NCBI GenBank assembly: GCA_947459215.1
Contig: CANHCQ010000013.1
Span: forward strand, 30,144 to 94,143
Origin: Phycisphaerales bacterium
Lineage (GTDB): Bacteria > Planctomycetota > Phycisphaerae > Phycisphaerales > UBA1924
Reading direction: 5' to 3'
Length of the DNA stretch: 64,000 nt
How positions within the stretch are numbered: position 1 is the stretch's first letter; each line of letters begins with the position of its first letter. Made by a program: the position numbers and the translations under genes. The notes below the pieces were generated by a model. It worked only from the letters and a program-made list of their open reading frames with translations. It made no database searches and had not been told where the DNA came from. Shown one piece after another: positions 42,785 through 51,404 of this stretch.

Positions 42785-44080
42785 CTAGATGCACGCCGCC
42801 GCCGCGAATCCACTGATCGCCGCTCCCTCCATCGTCGCGGGCCAGCCCGTCTGGGTGTAGTCACCGGCGAGGAACGGCCCGCGGCCGCCGGGGCCGTGCG
42901 TTGCAGGGCGGAGGTGATCGAAGCCGGGCGTGTACGCGAACGTCGCGCGGCGTTCTTTCACCGGGCGGGCGAGTTGGAGTTGGGCTCCAGCGGCCGCGGG
43001 GAAGCACGCAACCAGGTCCGCCACCACCCGTTTCGCGATCGCGTCGGCGTCGAGGTCCAGCCACGCGTCGGCGCCGCTGATGACGGCGTGCACGACCTTG
43101 CCCTCGGCGTCCTTGCGGAAGAGCCACTGCGTGTCCCGCTCCACCAGCACGGCGTGAGGCGTGGGGAGAACCGGCCGATCGAAGAACAGGTGCACGCCCA
43201 GGATCGGGCTGTGACGCATCGCCGCCAGCGGCGCGAATCGAGAGTCGCTGGAAGCGAGGGCGGGATCGACGACGTCACGGGCCTTCTCGAACGGCAATGC
43301 ACAGACGACGGCGTCGGCGTGCAGCGTCTGGCCGTTGGCGAGGGTTGCGGAGCGATCGTCAAACCGCGCAACGGATTCCCCGAGCACGACGCGGCCACCC
43401 GCGGATTCGATGATCGCCGTCGCGGGCTTGTAGACTTCGCCGAGCGGCACGGTCATGATCCCGATGCGGATCGCTTCCGCGCCTTTCAGGAAGCCATCCT
43501 GAAAGACCTGCAACGCCGCGGCGGCGCAGGCGTGCTCGGGCATCAGGTTGCAGGCGCTCACGATGATCGGGTCCCAGAAGCGGCGGCGTTCGCCGGGTTC
43601 CTGATCGAGCTCGTCGAGCAGCGACGCGAAGGAGCGGTCGGCGTAGCGGGCGCGATCGAGGAAACGCATTTGCGCGAGCGCGGCACCGATGCGAGCCTTC
43701 TCCGCCCACGTCAGGAACTTCGCCATCGCGAACGAGGGCAAACCGTGCGCTGGAGCCGGGAGCCACGAGGGTTTCAGCACGCTGGTGCGGCCGCCAGCCT
43801 CGACCCAGTACTGCTCGTCGTCCCAGCGGATGAGGTGCTCGACGCCGAGCATGCGGCAGAGCCGGATGTAGTTGGTGCAGCAGCCCAGCGTGACATGCTG
43901 GCAGTTGTCGAGCCAGAGGCCGGTCTTCGCATCAAAGAACGACGACGCACGGCCGCCTAGACGGTCGCGTGACTCGATCAGCGTGACGCGGACGCCGCGC
44001 TGCGCCAGCGTGAGGGCCGTGGCGATCCCCGCGATCCCGCCGCCGAGGACTAGAACGTGGTCAGCACGACGCCCCCTCAT
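42785..44080 (-). CDS. hpnE: Hydroxysqualene dehydroxylase HpnE-like FAD amine oxidase
   Basis: HpnE reduces hydroxysqualene to squalene, the hopanoid and sterol precursor. The FAD-binding start VLVLGGGIAGIATALTLA is followed by LIESRDRLGGRASSF. Other HpnE-like blocks are NCQHVTLGCCTNYIRLC, PIIVSACNLMPEHACAAAAL and the C-terminal FLAGDYTQTGWPATMEGAAI. The product is 431 residues, the normal size. It overlaps the hpnD-like gene by 4 bases (44077-44080). A carotenoid desaturase is a distant alternative, but the neighbour squalene/phytoene synthase favours HpnE. No HpnC-like synthase and no squalene cyclase is in the window. Confidence 0.88.
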   Translation of the reverse strand: MRGRRADHVLVLGGGIAGIATALTLAQRGVRVTLIESRDRLGGRASSFFDAKTGLWLDNCQHVTLGCCTNYIRLCRMLGVEHLIRWDDEQYWVEAGGRTSVLKPSWLPAPAHGLPSFAMAKFLTWAEKARIGAALAQMRFLDRARYADRSFASLLDELDQEPGERRRFWDPIIVSACNLMPEHACAAAALQVFQDGFLKGAEAIRIGIMTVPLGEVYKPATAIIESAGGRVVLGESVARFDDRSATLANGQTLHADAVVCALPFEKARDVVDPALASSDSRFAPLAAMRHSPILGVHLFFDRPVLPTPHAVLVERDTQWLFRKDAEGKVVHAVISGADAWLDLDADAIAKRVVADLVACFPAAAGAQLQLARPVKERRATFAYTPGFDHLRPATHGPGGRGPFLAGDYTQTGWPATMEGAAISGFAAAACI

Positions 44081-45078
44081 GCGCCGCTCACCTTGGCCCT
44101 AGACCCCAAGAGCCGCGCGTGCCAGCCCCGGAGGTACGCGCCGCAGGCGATCATCGACTTGGCCGCGGTGCTGAGCCGCACCGGTTCCGTGCCGACGATC
44201 GCGCGCGGGTTGGCCTCGATGCGGCGGAGCAGGCCCTCGTACACCCGCGTCATGCCGTCGAGCACGCCGAAGCATGCCGGATCAACCATCTCCGCAAGCA
44301 CCGCGGAGGCGTCGAGGTTCTTTCGAGCGTGAGCAACGAGTTCGGCCACCACGGCGCGGCAGCGAACATCATCGCGCCATTCGCGCAGGCCCTCGGCGAC
44401 CAGGCCGCACTTGCTGAGCGTCTCGGTGGGCACATACACGCGTCGCGGCGAGCGGTCGAAGTCCGGGGCGAAATCGCGGAGGACGTTGATGGTCTGCAAC
44501 GCGCGGCCGCGGGCCTTGGCGGGCTCGATCCAGGCGTCGGGCCGCACCCCGTGCCGCACGCCCCAGACGCTCATGCACATCAGGCCGACGGTGCCGGCGA
44601 CGCGATAGCAGTAGTCGTCGAACTGCGACATCGAGGTAAGGGCCACGCCCGCCGCCTCGCGACGCATGCCCTCGATCAGGTCCTCGCACCACTGCGCCTT
44701 GATCCCACAGTCGCGGAACGCCCAGCAGACGCCGGGCCAGAGGGTCGACTCGTCGCCCGCGGGCACGTTGTTGAACGCCGCCCGCGTGTCACGCGCGAAC
44801 TGCTCGAGCCCCTTCAGGATCGCCGCCTCGCCCGGCGTCTCGTCGGCGATGTCGTCGGCCAGACGGCTCCACGCGTAGAGCGCATACATCGCGCTACGAC
44901 GGGGTTCGGGGGTCAGCCGCAGGGCGAGGTAGAAACTCCCGGCGCGGGTCCGCGTCACCTCGCGGCAGACCTCCAGCGAGCGACGCACCGGCCCGGGAAG
45001 GCTGGTCGTGCGAGCGGCACGCTCGGGAATGGACTGCTCCACGCGGGGCATGGGCAGACTGTACGAGGCACCTGCCAC
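44077..45078 (-). CDS. hpnD: Squalene/phytoene synthase-family enzyme, HpnD-like
   Basis: The family joins two C15 or C20 prenyl diphosphates head to head. The first Asp-rich motif is SRLADDIADE and the second is NVLRDFAPDFD. Other blocks are FYLALRLTPEPRRSAMYALY and DDYCYRVAGTVGLMCM. The product is 333 residues from the GTG at 45078, which has GGAGG about 11 bases upstream. An ATG at 45051 (MPRVEQS) gives 324 residues but lacks a ribosome binding site. HpnD makes hydroxysqualene via presqualene diphosphate, and HpnE, 4 bases overlapping, completes the pathway. HpnC and HpnD are hard to separate by eye, so the subtype is less certain than the family. It diverges from rmlB by 38 bases. Confidence 0.87.
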   Translation of the reverse strand: MAGASYSLPMPRVEQSIPERAARTTSLPGPVRRSLEVCREVTRTRAGSFYLALRLTPEPRRSAMYALYAWSRLADDIADETPGEAAILKGLEQFARDTRAAFNNVPAGDESTLWPGVCWAFRDCGIKAQWCEDLIEGMRREAAGVALTSMSQFDDYCYRVAGTVGLMCMSVWGVRHGVRPDAWIEPAKARGRALQTINVLRDFAPDFDRSPRRVYVPTETLSKCGLVAEGLREWRDDVRCRAVVAELVAHARKNLDASAVLAEMVDPACFGVLDGMTRVYEGLLRRIEANPRAIVGTEPVRLSTAAKSMIACGAYLRGWHARLLGSRAKVSGA

Positions 45079-45116
45079 GCCGGACGGAACCTCCGCCCCT
45101 CGTTCTAGAATCGGCC

Positions 45117-46163
45117 ATGTTCGACCGAATCATCGTGACCGGCGGCTGCGGCTTCATCGGCTCGAACTTCATCCGCTTCCTGCGGCGTCAGCGCCCGGCA
45201 ATACGGATCACCAACATCGACTGCCTGTCCTACTCGGGAAACCTCGAGAACCTCGCGGGGCTGGAGAACGACTCGAACTACAGCTTCGTCAAGGCCGACA
45301 TCTGCGACGGCGCGGCCATGAAACAGGCGCTGACCGGCGCCGATGCCGTTGTGCACTTTGCCGCCGAATCCCACGTCGACCGCTCCCTCATGGACAGCCG
45401 CCCGTTCGTCCAGACCAACGTCTTGGGCACGCAGACGCTGCTGGACGCGGCCCATCAGGCCAAGGTGAAGCGATTCGTGCACGTGAGCACCGATGAGGTT
45501 TACGGCAGCCTGCCGCTGGAGAACCCCGAGCTGCGGTTCACCGAGACTTCGCCGATCAAGCCCAGCAGCCCGTACGCGGCGAGCAAGGCGGCGAGCGATC
45601 TGCTCGTGCACGCGTTCCACCACACGTTCGGGCTGGACACCGTGATCACCCGCTGCTCGAACAACTTCGGGGCGTACCAGTTCCCGGAGAAGGTGATCCC
45701 GCTGTTCGTGACGAATCTGCTCGAGGGCAAGCAGGTCCCGCTCTATGGCGACGGGCTGAACGTGCGGGACTGGATCCACGTGGACGACCACTGCGAGGCC
45801 GTGCTGGCGGTGCTCGAACGCGGCCGGGCGGGCGAGGTGTACAACATCGGCGCCGACAACGAGCACTCCAACCTGGATCTCACGCACGCGCTCTTGCGGG
45901 TGATGGGCAAGGGGCCCGAGTTCATCCGCCATGTGCAGGATCGCCCCGGACACGACCGGCGCTACGCGATCGATTCGGCCAAGATCCGCGGCGAACTTGG
46001 ATGGAAGCCGTCACGCTCCGCCTGGCCCGCGGCCCTCGATGCCACCGTCGAGTGGTATCGGACGCATGAAGCCTGGTGGCAGCACATCCGCTCGGGCGAG
46101 TATCGCCGGTTCTACGACACCTTGTACGCTTCGCGGCCCGAAGCGGCCGCAGCGAGTCGGTAA
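45117..46163 (+). CDS. rmlB: dTDP-glucose 4,6-dehydratase
   Basis: RmlB converts dTDP-glucose to dTDP-4-keto-6-deoxyglucose on the way to rhamnose and other deoxysugars. The NAD motif is VTGGCGFIGSNF at the N terminus, then VHFAAESHVDRS, VSTDEVYGSL and the catalytic YAASKAASD (Tyr-x3-Lys), with RCSNNFGAYQFPEKVIPL. The product is 348 residues, the usual size. Its ATG at 45117 is only 38 bases from the divergent hpnD start and has no clear ribosome binding site. No rmlA, rmlC or rmlD is in the window. The product likely feeds a surface polysaccharide. Confidence 0.95.
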   Translation: MFDRIIVTGGCGFIGSNFIRFLRRQRPAIRITNIDCLSYSGNLENLAGLENDSNYSFVKADICDGAAMKQALTGADAVVHFAAESHVDRSLMDSRPFVQTNVLGTQTLLDAAHQAKVKRFVHVSTDEVYGSLPLENPELRFTETSPIKPSSPYAASKAASDLLVHAFHHTFGLDTVITRCSNNFGAYQFPEKVIPLFVTNLLEGKQVPLYGDGLNVRDWIHVDDHCEAVLAVLERGRAGEVYNIGADNEHSNLDLTHALLRVMGKGPEFIRHVQDRPGHDRRYAIDSAKIRGELGWKPSRSAWPAALDATVEWYRTHEAWWQHIRSGEYRRFYDTLYASRPEAAAASR

Positions 46164-46331
46164 CGGATTGTTTTGCCCGGTGACTAGCCGGTGGGCCGCA
46201 CGGCGACGCACTAGGTGGCGGATCGCTCCTCGGCACCCGACCGGAGCGACCGCCGCCGATCAACCTGTGTTGATACCCGGAATCGGCGCGCTCATCGCGT
46301 CGGGTGCCTCATCGCCCACAAGGGAAAGACC

Positions 46332-48434
46332 ATGCAACGCATTTCGTCCGCTCTGGTTCTCTGCCTGCTCGCCGGCTCGGCGGGCGCCCAGTCTGTCAAC
46401 GTGGATCTGCACGCCAGCGGCGGCACCACGCCCTCGTCTTCCTACGGCGCCGTACCCGCGCAGCTCGGCTCGTGGAACCTCCTCACGCCGGCGAGCAACC
46501 CCGGCCTGATCAACCTCGTCGGTCTCAACGGTGCGGCCAGCGGGCTCACCGCCAAGGCCATCTCCACCAACGGCACCGGTTCGGGCAGCCTCGGCACCAG
46601 CAACTTCGGCGCCCTCATGAACGACTACGGCTTCGGCTTCACGCAGAACGGCGGCATCGATGTCGAAGTCAACGGGCTCGACCAGGGCTTCTACCGCGCG
46701 TACGTCTACGCGTCGCTCGGTCCCGCGGATCAGTCCTATGTGGACGGCTTTGGCTTTACGAACTATCACACCAACTACATCAGCGGCACCGTCGGAGCCG
46801 TCTCCACCGGCTTCGCCAGCACCTCCGGCCCCACCACCAGCAACACTTTTCAGTCCGGCAAGACCCACGCCGTGCTCAACTTTGTCGTCCCCGCCGGTTC
46901 TCCGATGCTCACGCTGAGCGTCTCCGGTGACATCGGCAACGGGCTCGCGAGATGCGCCTTCAACGGCTTCCAGCTCGTCAAGATCACCAACACCCGGCTC
47001 TACGTCAACGACAACGCCACCGGCGCCAACACCGGCCTCTCCTGGGCCGACGCCTTCACCAGCCTGCAGGAAGCCCTCACCGTCGCCAAGGCCTCGGCCG
47101 GTCAGATCACCGAGATCTGGGTCGCCGGTGGTACCTACTTCCCAGGCACCGTCCGCACCAGCACCTTCACTCTTGTCGAGGGCGTCGATCTCTACGGCGG
47201 CTTCGCAGGAACCGAGGTCGCGCTGACGCAGCGGGTTCCCGGCGCTCATCCCAGCTTCCTGACCGGAAACATCGGCAACATCTTCACCGCGGCCGACAAC
47301 TGCTACCAGGTCCTCAACGCAAAGAACATCTCGTTCAACACCACGCTCGATGGCTTCACCATCTCCGGCGGCTACGCCAACGGCAGCGTCCCTCGAGAGG
47401 CCGGCGGCGGGCTCTACGCCGAGGATTCCTCCGTCGATGTCAACAACTGCATCTTCGAGTACAACCACGCCCAGCGCGGCGGAGCCGTCACCATCGAGTT
47501 CGCCGATGGGTTCGTCGGTCCCTCTTTCGAGGACTGCACCTTCCGCTACAACGATGCCGACGCCGAGGGCGGAGCGATCCGCTACTACGGCAGCACCGGT
47601 GGATTCCTCGCCCCGACCCTGGCCATCTACCGCTCCAAGTTCATCGAGAACACCACCGGTGGCTTCGGCGGCGGGATCTTCATGTCCGGCGACACCGGCT
47701 TCTACAACTGCCTCTTCGTCGGCAACTCCGCCGACAACTCCGGCGGCGCGGTCTACGGCACCGGCACCAACGTCGATTCCTTCTTCCGCAACTGCACCGT
47801 CGTCAGCAATTGGAGCCCCAACGGAACCGGCGGCGTGCGCATGGACGCCGGCTCTCGCTACGACGTCCGCAACGCCATCCACTGGGGCAATAGCGGCCCG
47901 TCGCTCATGGTCACCTCGGCCAAGAACATCTTCTCGAGCAACGGCACCAGCACCATCACCTACTCCTGCATCGAAACCGGCTCGTTCCCGATGAGCGGCA
48001 TCGGCAATATCGCCAGCTTCCCCGCCTTCGATGACTACAACGGCGACAACAACGTCCGTGGTGACGCCGACGACCGCCTCTGGCTCCACCCCCTCGCCTC
48101 GCCCTGCATCGATGCCGGCAACAACGCCGACACCGTCAGCGGCGGCGACATCAACCGGCTCGAACGCATCGTGGACGGAGACCTGAACGGCACCGCCACG
48201 ACCGACATGGGTGCCTACGAGTTCCCGCGCAGTGGCTGCCCCGGCGATCTCAACAACGACGGCTTTGTCGATGACGCCGACTTCGTGATCTTCGCCAACG
48301 CATACAACATCCTTGTCTGCAGCGACGCCGTCATGCCCGCAGGCTGCCCCGCCGACCTCAACTTCGACGGCTTCGTCGACGACGCCGATTTCGTCATCTT
48401 CTCCGCCGCCTACAACGCCTTGATCTGCGAGTAA
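46332..48434 (+). CDS. Secreted beta-helix protein with two C-terminal dockerin repeats
   Basis: The 700-residue product has a signal peptide (MQRISSALVLCLLAGSAGAQS). An N-terminal beta-sandwich region of about 220 residues follows. From about 225 (RLYVNDNATGANTGLSWADA) it has a right-handed beta-helix of the polymorphic outer-membrane type, with repeats such as GGGLYAEDSSVDVNNCIFEY and GGAVYGTGTNVDSFFRNCTV. It ends in ACID-type turns (PCIDAGNNADT, MGAYEFPRSG) and then two dockerin repeats: CPGDLNNDGFVDDADFVIF and CPADLNFDGFVDDADFVIF. AGGGAAAG precedes the ATG at 46332. A strong terminator follows. No adhesin or enzyme function can be assigned, but it is likely displayed on the cell surface. 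Confidence 0.88.
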   Translation: MQRISSALVLCLLAGSAGAQSVNVDLHASGGTTPSSSYGAVPAQLGSWNLLTPASNPGLINLVGLNGAASGLTAKAISTNGTGSGSLGTSNFGALMNDYGFGFTQNGGIDVEVNGLDQGFYRAYVYASLGPADQSYVDGFGFTNYHTNYISGTVGAVSTGFASTSGPTTSNTFQSGKTHAVLNFVVPAGSPMLTLSVSGDIGNGLARCAFNGFQLVKITNTRLYVNDNATGANTGLSWADAFTSLQEALTVAKASAGQITEIWVAGGTYFPGTVRTSTFTLVEGVDLYGGFAGTEVALTQRVPGAHPSFLTGNIGNIFTAADNCYQVLNAKNISFNTTLDGFTISGGYANGSVPREAGGGLYAEDSSVDVNNCIFEYNHAQRGGAVTIEFADGFVGPSFEDCTFRYNDADAEGGAIRYYGSTGGFLAPTLAIYRSKFIENTTGGFGGGIFMSGDTGFYNCLFVGNSADNSGGAVYGTGTNVDSFFRNCTVVSNWSPNGTGGVRMDAGSRYDVRNAIHWGNSGPSLMVTSAKNIFSSNGTSTITYSCIETGSFPMSGIGNIASFPAFDDYNGDNNVRGDADDRLWLHPLASPCIDAGNNADTVSGGDINRLERIVDGDLNGTATTDMGAYEFPRSGCPGDLNNDGFVDDADFVIFANAYNILVCSDAVMPAGCPADLNFDGFVDDADFVIFSAAYNALICE

Positions 48435-48472
48435 TCCGCGCACGGCCTTTCCACCAACCCGACGCCAGTCTT

Positions 48473-48517
48473 CGCCCCCGCCCGAGAGTTCTCGAGCGGG
48501 GGCTTTTTTCGCGCCAG
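48473..48517 (+). terminator. Rho-independent terminator of the beta-helix protein gene
   Basis: Arms gcccccgc-c-cgaga and tctcg-a-gcgggggc pair over 13 bp with one mismatch and a 2-base loop. They are followed by ttttttcg. It lies about 40 bases past the stop at 48434. Confidence 0.93.
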
Positions 48518-49092
48518 ACTCCCCCGCGCACCACACGCAACCACTTCCAGCCAAGACACTTGCGGCTTGTCTTGTCGTTTTCGAGAAATCGCCGGACGGG
48601 CCAAGCCAGCGATGCCGCGTCTGTCGCACTGACGGAGGTTCCCAAGCACACGCCTCGACAAGACCCAAATCGTCCCCCCACCACCACCTCCGCCCCCGCC
48701 CCCCGGTCGTTGGATCTAATCGAGCCCTCCGCGCTGCCGCGCGATCGGCTGCTTACCCCGTGCGCGGGACCAGCGCACTTTCCCCTGCGGCTCGTGTCCG
48801 GATGTTCCGGCGCGGGCCGCTTTTCTTCTGGCGAGGGCGGGGCCTTTCAGGCCCCGCGACTCCGTCGCACCAGTAGGACCGGCCTCCGGCCGGTCACCAA
48901 GAGTTTGCCGGGCAATCCAGATGCCGCTGCGAGACCGACTCTGCGGTCAATTGGTGCAATCGCGTCTGAAGCGTTGCCGCACCGCGTGGCTCAGAGCCGC
49001 CAAGCGGCGGCATGGCGCGTTCGGGCATGGAATCCGCATGCCGAAGCACAGGGCCCAGTGTCCCGGCCGGTGGTTCTGCCAATCATCCTCGC
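48518..49092. other. 575-base gene-free interval with hairpins
   Basis: No convincing gene is present. The main feature is the run of three hairpins at 48837-48895, described separately. The rest is GC-rich without tRNA, riboswitch or promoter that I recognise. The methyltransferase gene that follows must have its promoter here. Confidence 0.6.
48837..48895. repeat. Three consecutive perfect hairpins
   Basis: Hairpin 1 is 48837-48857 (gcggggcc, 5-base loop, ggccccgc). Hairpin 2 is 48856-48868 (gcgac-tcc-gtcgc). Hairpin 3 is 48877-48895 (gaccggcc-tcc-ggccggtc). Hairpins 2 and 3 share the loop tcc. None has a T tract after it on either strand, so they are not simple terminators. They look like a mosaic of short palindromic repeats. 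Confidence 0.8.
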
Positions 49093-49713
49093 ATGCAGAT
49101 GCCCGACGCGCCCCGCGTGCTGACCGATCTTGCTCCGCTGCTTGCCAAGCCGCACGTCTTTGTCGAGATCGGCTGCGGGCCTTCCAAGAAGCCCAACGCG
49201 ATCGGCATCGACGTGCTGGCCCTCCCTGGCGTGGACGTGGTCTGCGACGTCAACCAGGGATTGCCGTTTCTGCCCGATGCGAGCGTCGATCGGATCGAAG
49301 CGGTGCACGTCTTCGAGCACCTGTCGGACCTTGAGACGGTGCTGCGCGAGGTGACGCGGGTGCTGAAGCCGACGGGCGAGTGCCACCTCCGCGTGCCCTA
49401 CTTCGCCAACCCCCACTACTACAGCGACTACACGCACAAGACGCCGTGGGGCCTCTACACGCTCGGGTACTTCTGCAAGGACGGCTGGCCCTACCGACGC
49501 AAGGTGCCGAACTTCTACAACAACGTGCGGCTGCGGGTGATCTCGCAGAAGCTGGTCTTCTCGTCGATGTTCCTGCTGCCGAAGCTGCTGAAGAAGCTTG
49601 TCCAGGCCGTGGTCAACCTGCACCCCCTGATGCAGGAGTTCTACGAGGAATCGCTGTGCTGGAACCTGCCGGCGAGTGAGATGAAGATCGTGATTGCACC
49701 AAGCAAGCCGTAG
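49093..49713 (+). CDS. Class I SAM-dependent methyltransferase
   Basis: The 206-residue protein has the methyltransferase motif VFVEIGCGPSKKPNAIGIDV, then VVCDVNQGLPFLPDASVDRI, HVFEHLSDLETVLREVTRVL and ECHLRVPYFA. These match the Methyltransf_11-type fold (motifs I to post-II). The ATG at 49093 (MQMPDAP) is chosen because earlier codons read as non-protein; a second ATG at 49099 is possible. No ribosome binding site is clear. It is a single gene between the hairpin-rich gap and the tandem prepilin genes (which are on the other strand). The substrate is unknown. Confidence 0.85.
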   Translation: MQMPDAPRVLTDLAPLLAKPHVFVEIGCGPSKKPNAIGIDVLALPGVDVVCDVNQGLPFLPDASVDRIEAVHVFEHLSDLETVLREVTRVLKPTGECHLRVPYFANPHYYSDYTHKTPWGLYTLGYFCKDGWPYRRKVPNFYNNVRLRVISQKLVFSSMFLLPKLLKKLVQAVVNLHPLMQEFYEESLCWNLPASEMKIVIAPSKP

Positions 49714-49735
49714 ACGGCCGAGTCGGAAGAGTCGA

Positions 49736-49768
49736 CGAAAAAGAAAAACGCCGCGAAGGAGCGGCGTT
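49736..49768 (-). terminator. Rho-independent terminator of the first tandem prepilin gene
   Basis: On the minus strand the arms aacgccgc and gcggcgtt (8 bp, 6-base loop) are followed by T5-C-T5. It lies about 23 bases past the stop at 49791 and just past the convergent methyltransferase stop at 49713. Confidence 0.93.
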
Positions 49769-49790
49769 TGGGGTCGATTCTCTACTGGAT

Positions 49791-50975
49791 TTACCAGGTC
49801 GAGGTATCGAGCTCGTTCTCGGCTCGCTTTTCCATCGACATTCTGCCGTCGGCGGCGGTGGTAATGGTCGCGCGAGAAGGACCACGCGGAACGTCCCACC
49901 CCAAGTTTCCGCCGCGGGTGTACTTGTACCAGCCAGCGGGCCCGTACGCCACATTCTTCCCGCTCTGCAGCTGCGGATCGTAGAACTGGAGGTTGTTGAA
50001 ATTGTCGTTTCCGTCGAGGCGACGGGTCATGTTTCGGCGTTCAGACGGGTGCCAACCCGGGTTGCTCTCGCTGGTCTTGACCACGCGCGACGAGCCGTCG
50101 TAGAAGGGCAGCGTCTGCGACGCGCCAGGGTCCGCGTAGTATCGCGCGCGGCGCCCGGAGTGGCGATCGAACTCGTCCGATGCCCATGCCTTCGCAGACG
50201 GGAATCGCACATCCGTGAGCTTCTTGGATGCAAAGACGCCCTTCGGGGTGAGGAAGGGATTCGTGCCGCCGACAAAGAACACCGAGTTGTCGCGCGTGAA
50301 GTAATAAGGTACCTTCACGTAGACGCCGTTCACGAACAAACCCTCGTCCTTGTCGGGCAGGAAGTTCGACGAATGGATGTAGTACGACGAGCGGAAGGGC
50401 AACCGCCAACCGACCGGTCGCCCGTCTTCGTCGACCGACGCGTCCCACGGCACGCCCGCAAGCTCGGGATTCCGGTAGTTCCGCTGAATCGCCACCAGCC
50501 AGGCATCCTCGGGACAGGCATTGTTCACCAGCGGAATCTTCTCGCCGAGATACGGGGCCAACGCGAGGTGTCCGTAACGGATGTACGGGAACCAGTTCGA
50601 CGGAACCGGCGCCTGGTCACGCGTCAGCCCGGAGAACTTGCGGATGTAGTACACCGCGTTGAACTGTGCGGCCTCGGCATCGCTTCCGAACCCGTACGGC
50701 TTGACGGTGCTCTGCGGCTCACCCATATCCGCGGGAAGACGGTCGCCCTGCTTCCACGGGAACGAGAACAGCGCGTCTTTCTTCTCGTTGGCATACCCGC
50801 TCATCGCGACGCCGAATTGCTTCTCATTGTTCATGCACAGAACGCGTTTCGCGGTCCGTCGCGCCTCGCCGAGCGCCGGCAGCAGAATCCCGATCAATAA
50901 CGCGATGATCGCGATGACGATCAGCAACTCGATGAGCGTAAATCCATTGACGCGAACCTTGCGGCTACCCAGCAT
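49791..50975 (-). CDS. Prepilin-like protein, tandem copy A
   Basis: The N terminus [20 protein letters not shown] has the prepilin peptidase site (N-G/FTLIE) and then the helix [20 protein letters not shown]. The roughly 360-residue mature part shares blocks with its two neighbours: [71 protein letters not shown] and [20 protein letters not shown]. It ends ENELDTSTW. The ATG at 50975 has AAAGGA about 8 bases upstream; the earlier in-frame codon is TTG and is rejected. The product is 394 residues. It has its own terminator. The conserved blocks have no known catalytic residues, so a surface or structural role is likely. Confidence 0.9.
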   Translation of the reverse strand: MLGSRKVRVNGFTLIELLIVIAIIALLIGILLPALGEARRTAKRVLCMNNEKQFGVAMSGYANEKKDALFSFPWKQGDRLPADMGEPQSTVKPYGFGSDAEAAQFNAVYYIRKFSGLTRDQAPVPSNWFPYIRYGHLALAPYLGEKIPLVNNACPEDAWLVAIQRNYRNPELAGVPWDASVDEDGRPVGWRLPFRSSYYIHSSNFLPDKDEGLFVNGVYVKVPYYFTRDNSVFFVGGTNPFLTPKGVFASKKLTDVRFPSAKAWASDEFDRHSGRRARYYADPGASQTLPFYDGSSRVVKTSESNPGWHPSERRNMTRRLDGNDNFNNLQFYDPQLQSGKNVAYGPAGWYKYTRGGNLGWDVPRGPSRATITTAADGRMSMEKRAENELDTSTW

Positions 50976-51404
50976 CGTGCTTGTCCTTTCCAATCGCTCC
51001 CACGAAAACCCGATTTCACGAAAACCTCTTCACACGAGAACACTGTCTTGCAAACCTGTTTGCACAGACATTCCAAGTTGTCTCGGCCGATGCCGCCGAC
51101 GCTCACCTGTTAGGCTTCGCGCCGCACAATCCGCGAGATGCAACGATCAAGAAACTCCGCATCACCTCGGCTGCTGTCGCGCACCGCGAGTGGGTGGGAA
51201 GCGACGGCCGATCGACATCAAACAAATCCGCGGCGGCCCGGAACCGGGACGCCGAACACCTCCTGCCCGTTCAACCTACCACATCCGCAGCGGTTCCGCA
51301 AGGCCCAAGTGCACCCGGAAACACGCGATCTGAACACGACAGCGACGTCCGGTATTGCGCCCGTTTTGGCCCATCGCGGCAACGCGCGGCGTGCCCCGTC
51401 CGAG
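50976..51404. other. 429-base gene-free interval upstream of prepilin copy A
   Basis: No gene is visible. Close to the start of copy A lie three direct repeats (51001-51041). A short inverted repeat tgcaaa-cctg-tttgca is at 51049-51064. The rest shows no recognisable signal. The interval also lies past the stop of copy B, where I find no clear intrinsic terminator. Confidence 0.55.
51001..51041. repeat. Three direct repeats with exact 16-base spacing
   Basis: The unit cacgaaaac is at 51001 and 51017, and cacgagaac at 51033. The first two copies share ten bases (cacgaaaacc). They lie 26-66 bases upstream of the prepilin copy A start, overlapping the likely promoter or leader, and so could be binding sites of a regulator. 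Confidence 0.75.

Noticed and set aside
46260..48668. An 802-codon minus-strand open frame opposite the beta-helix gene
   Set aside because: It has no recognisable domains and is the complement of a gene with signal peptide, repeats and dockerin tail.
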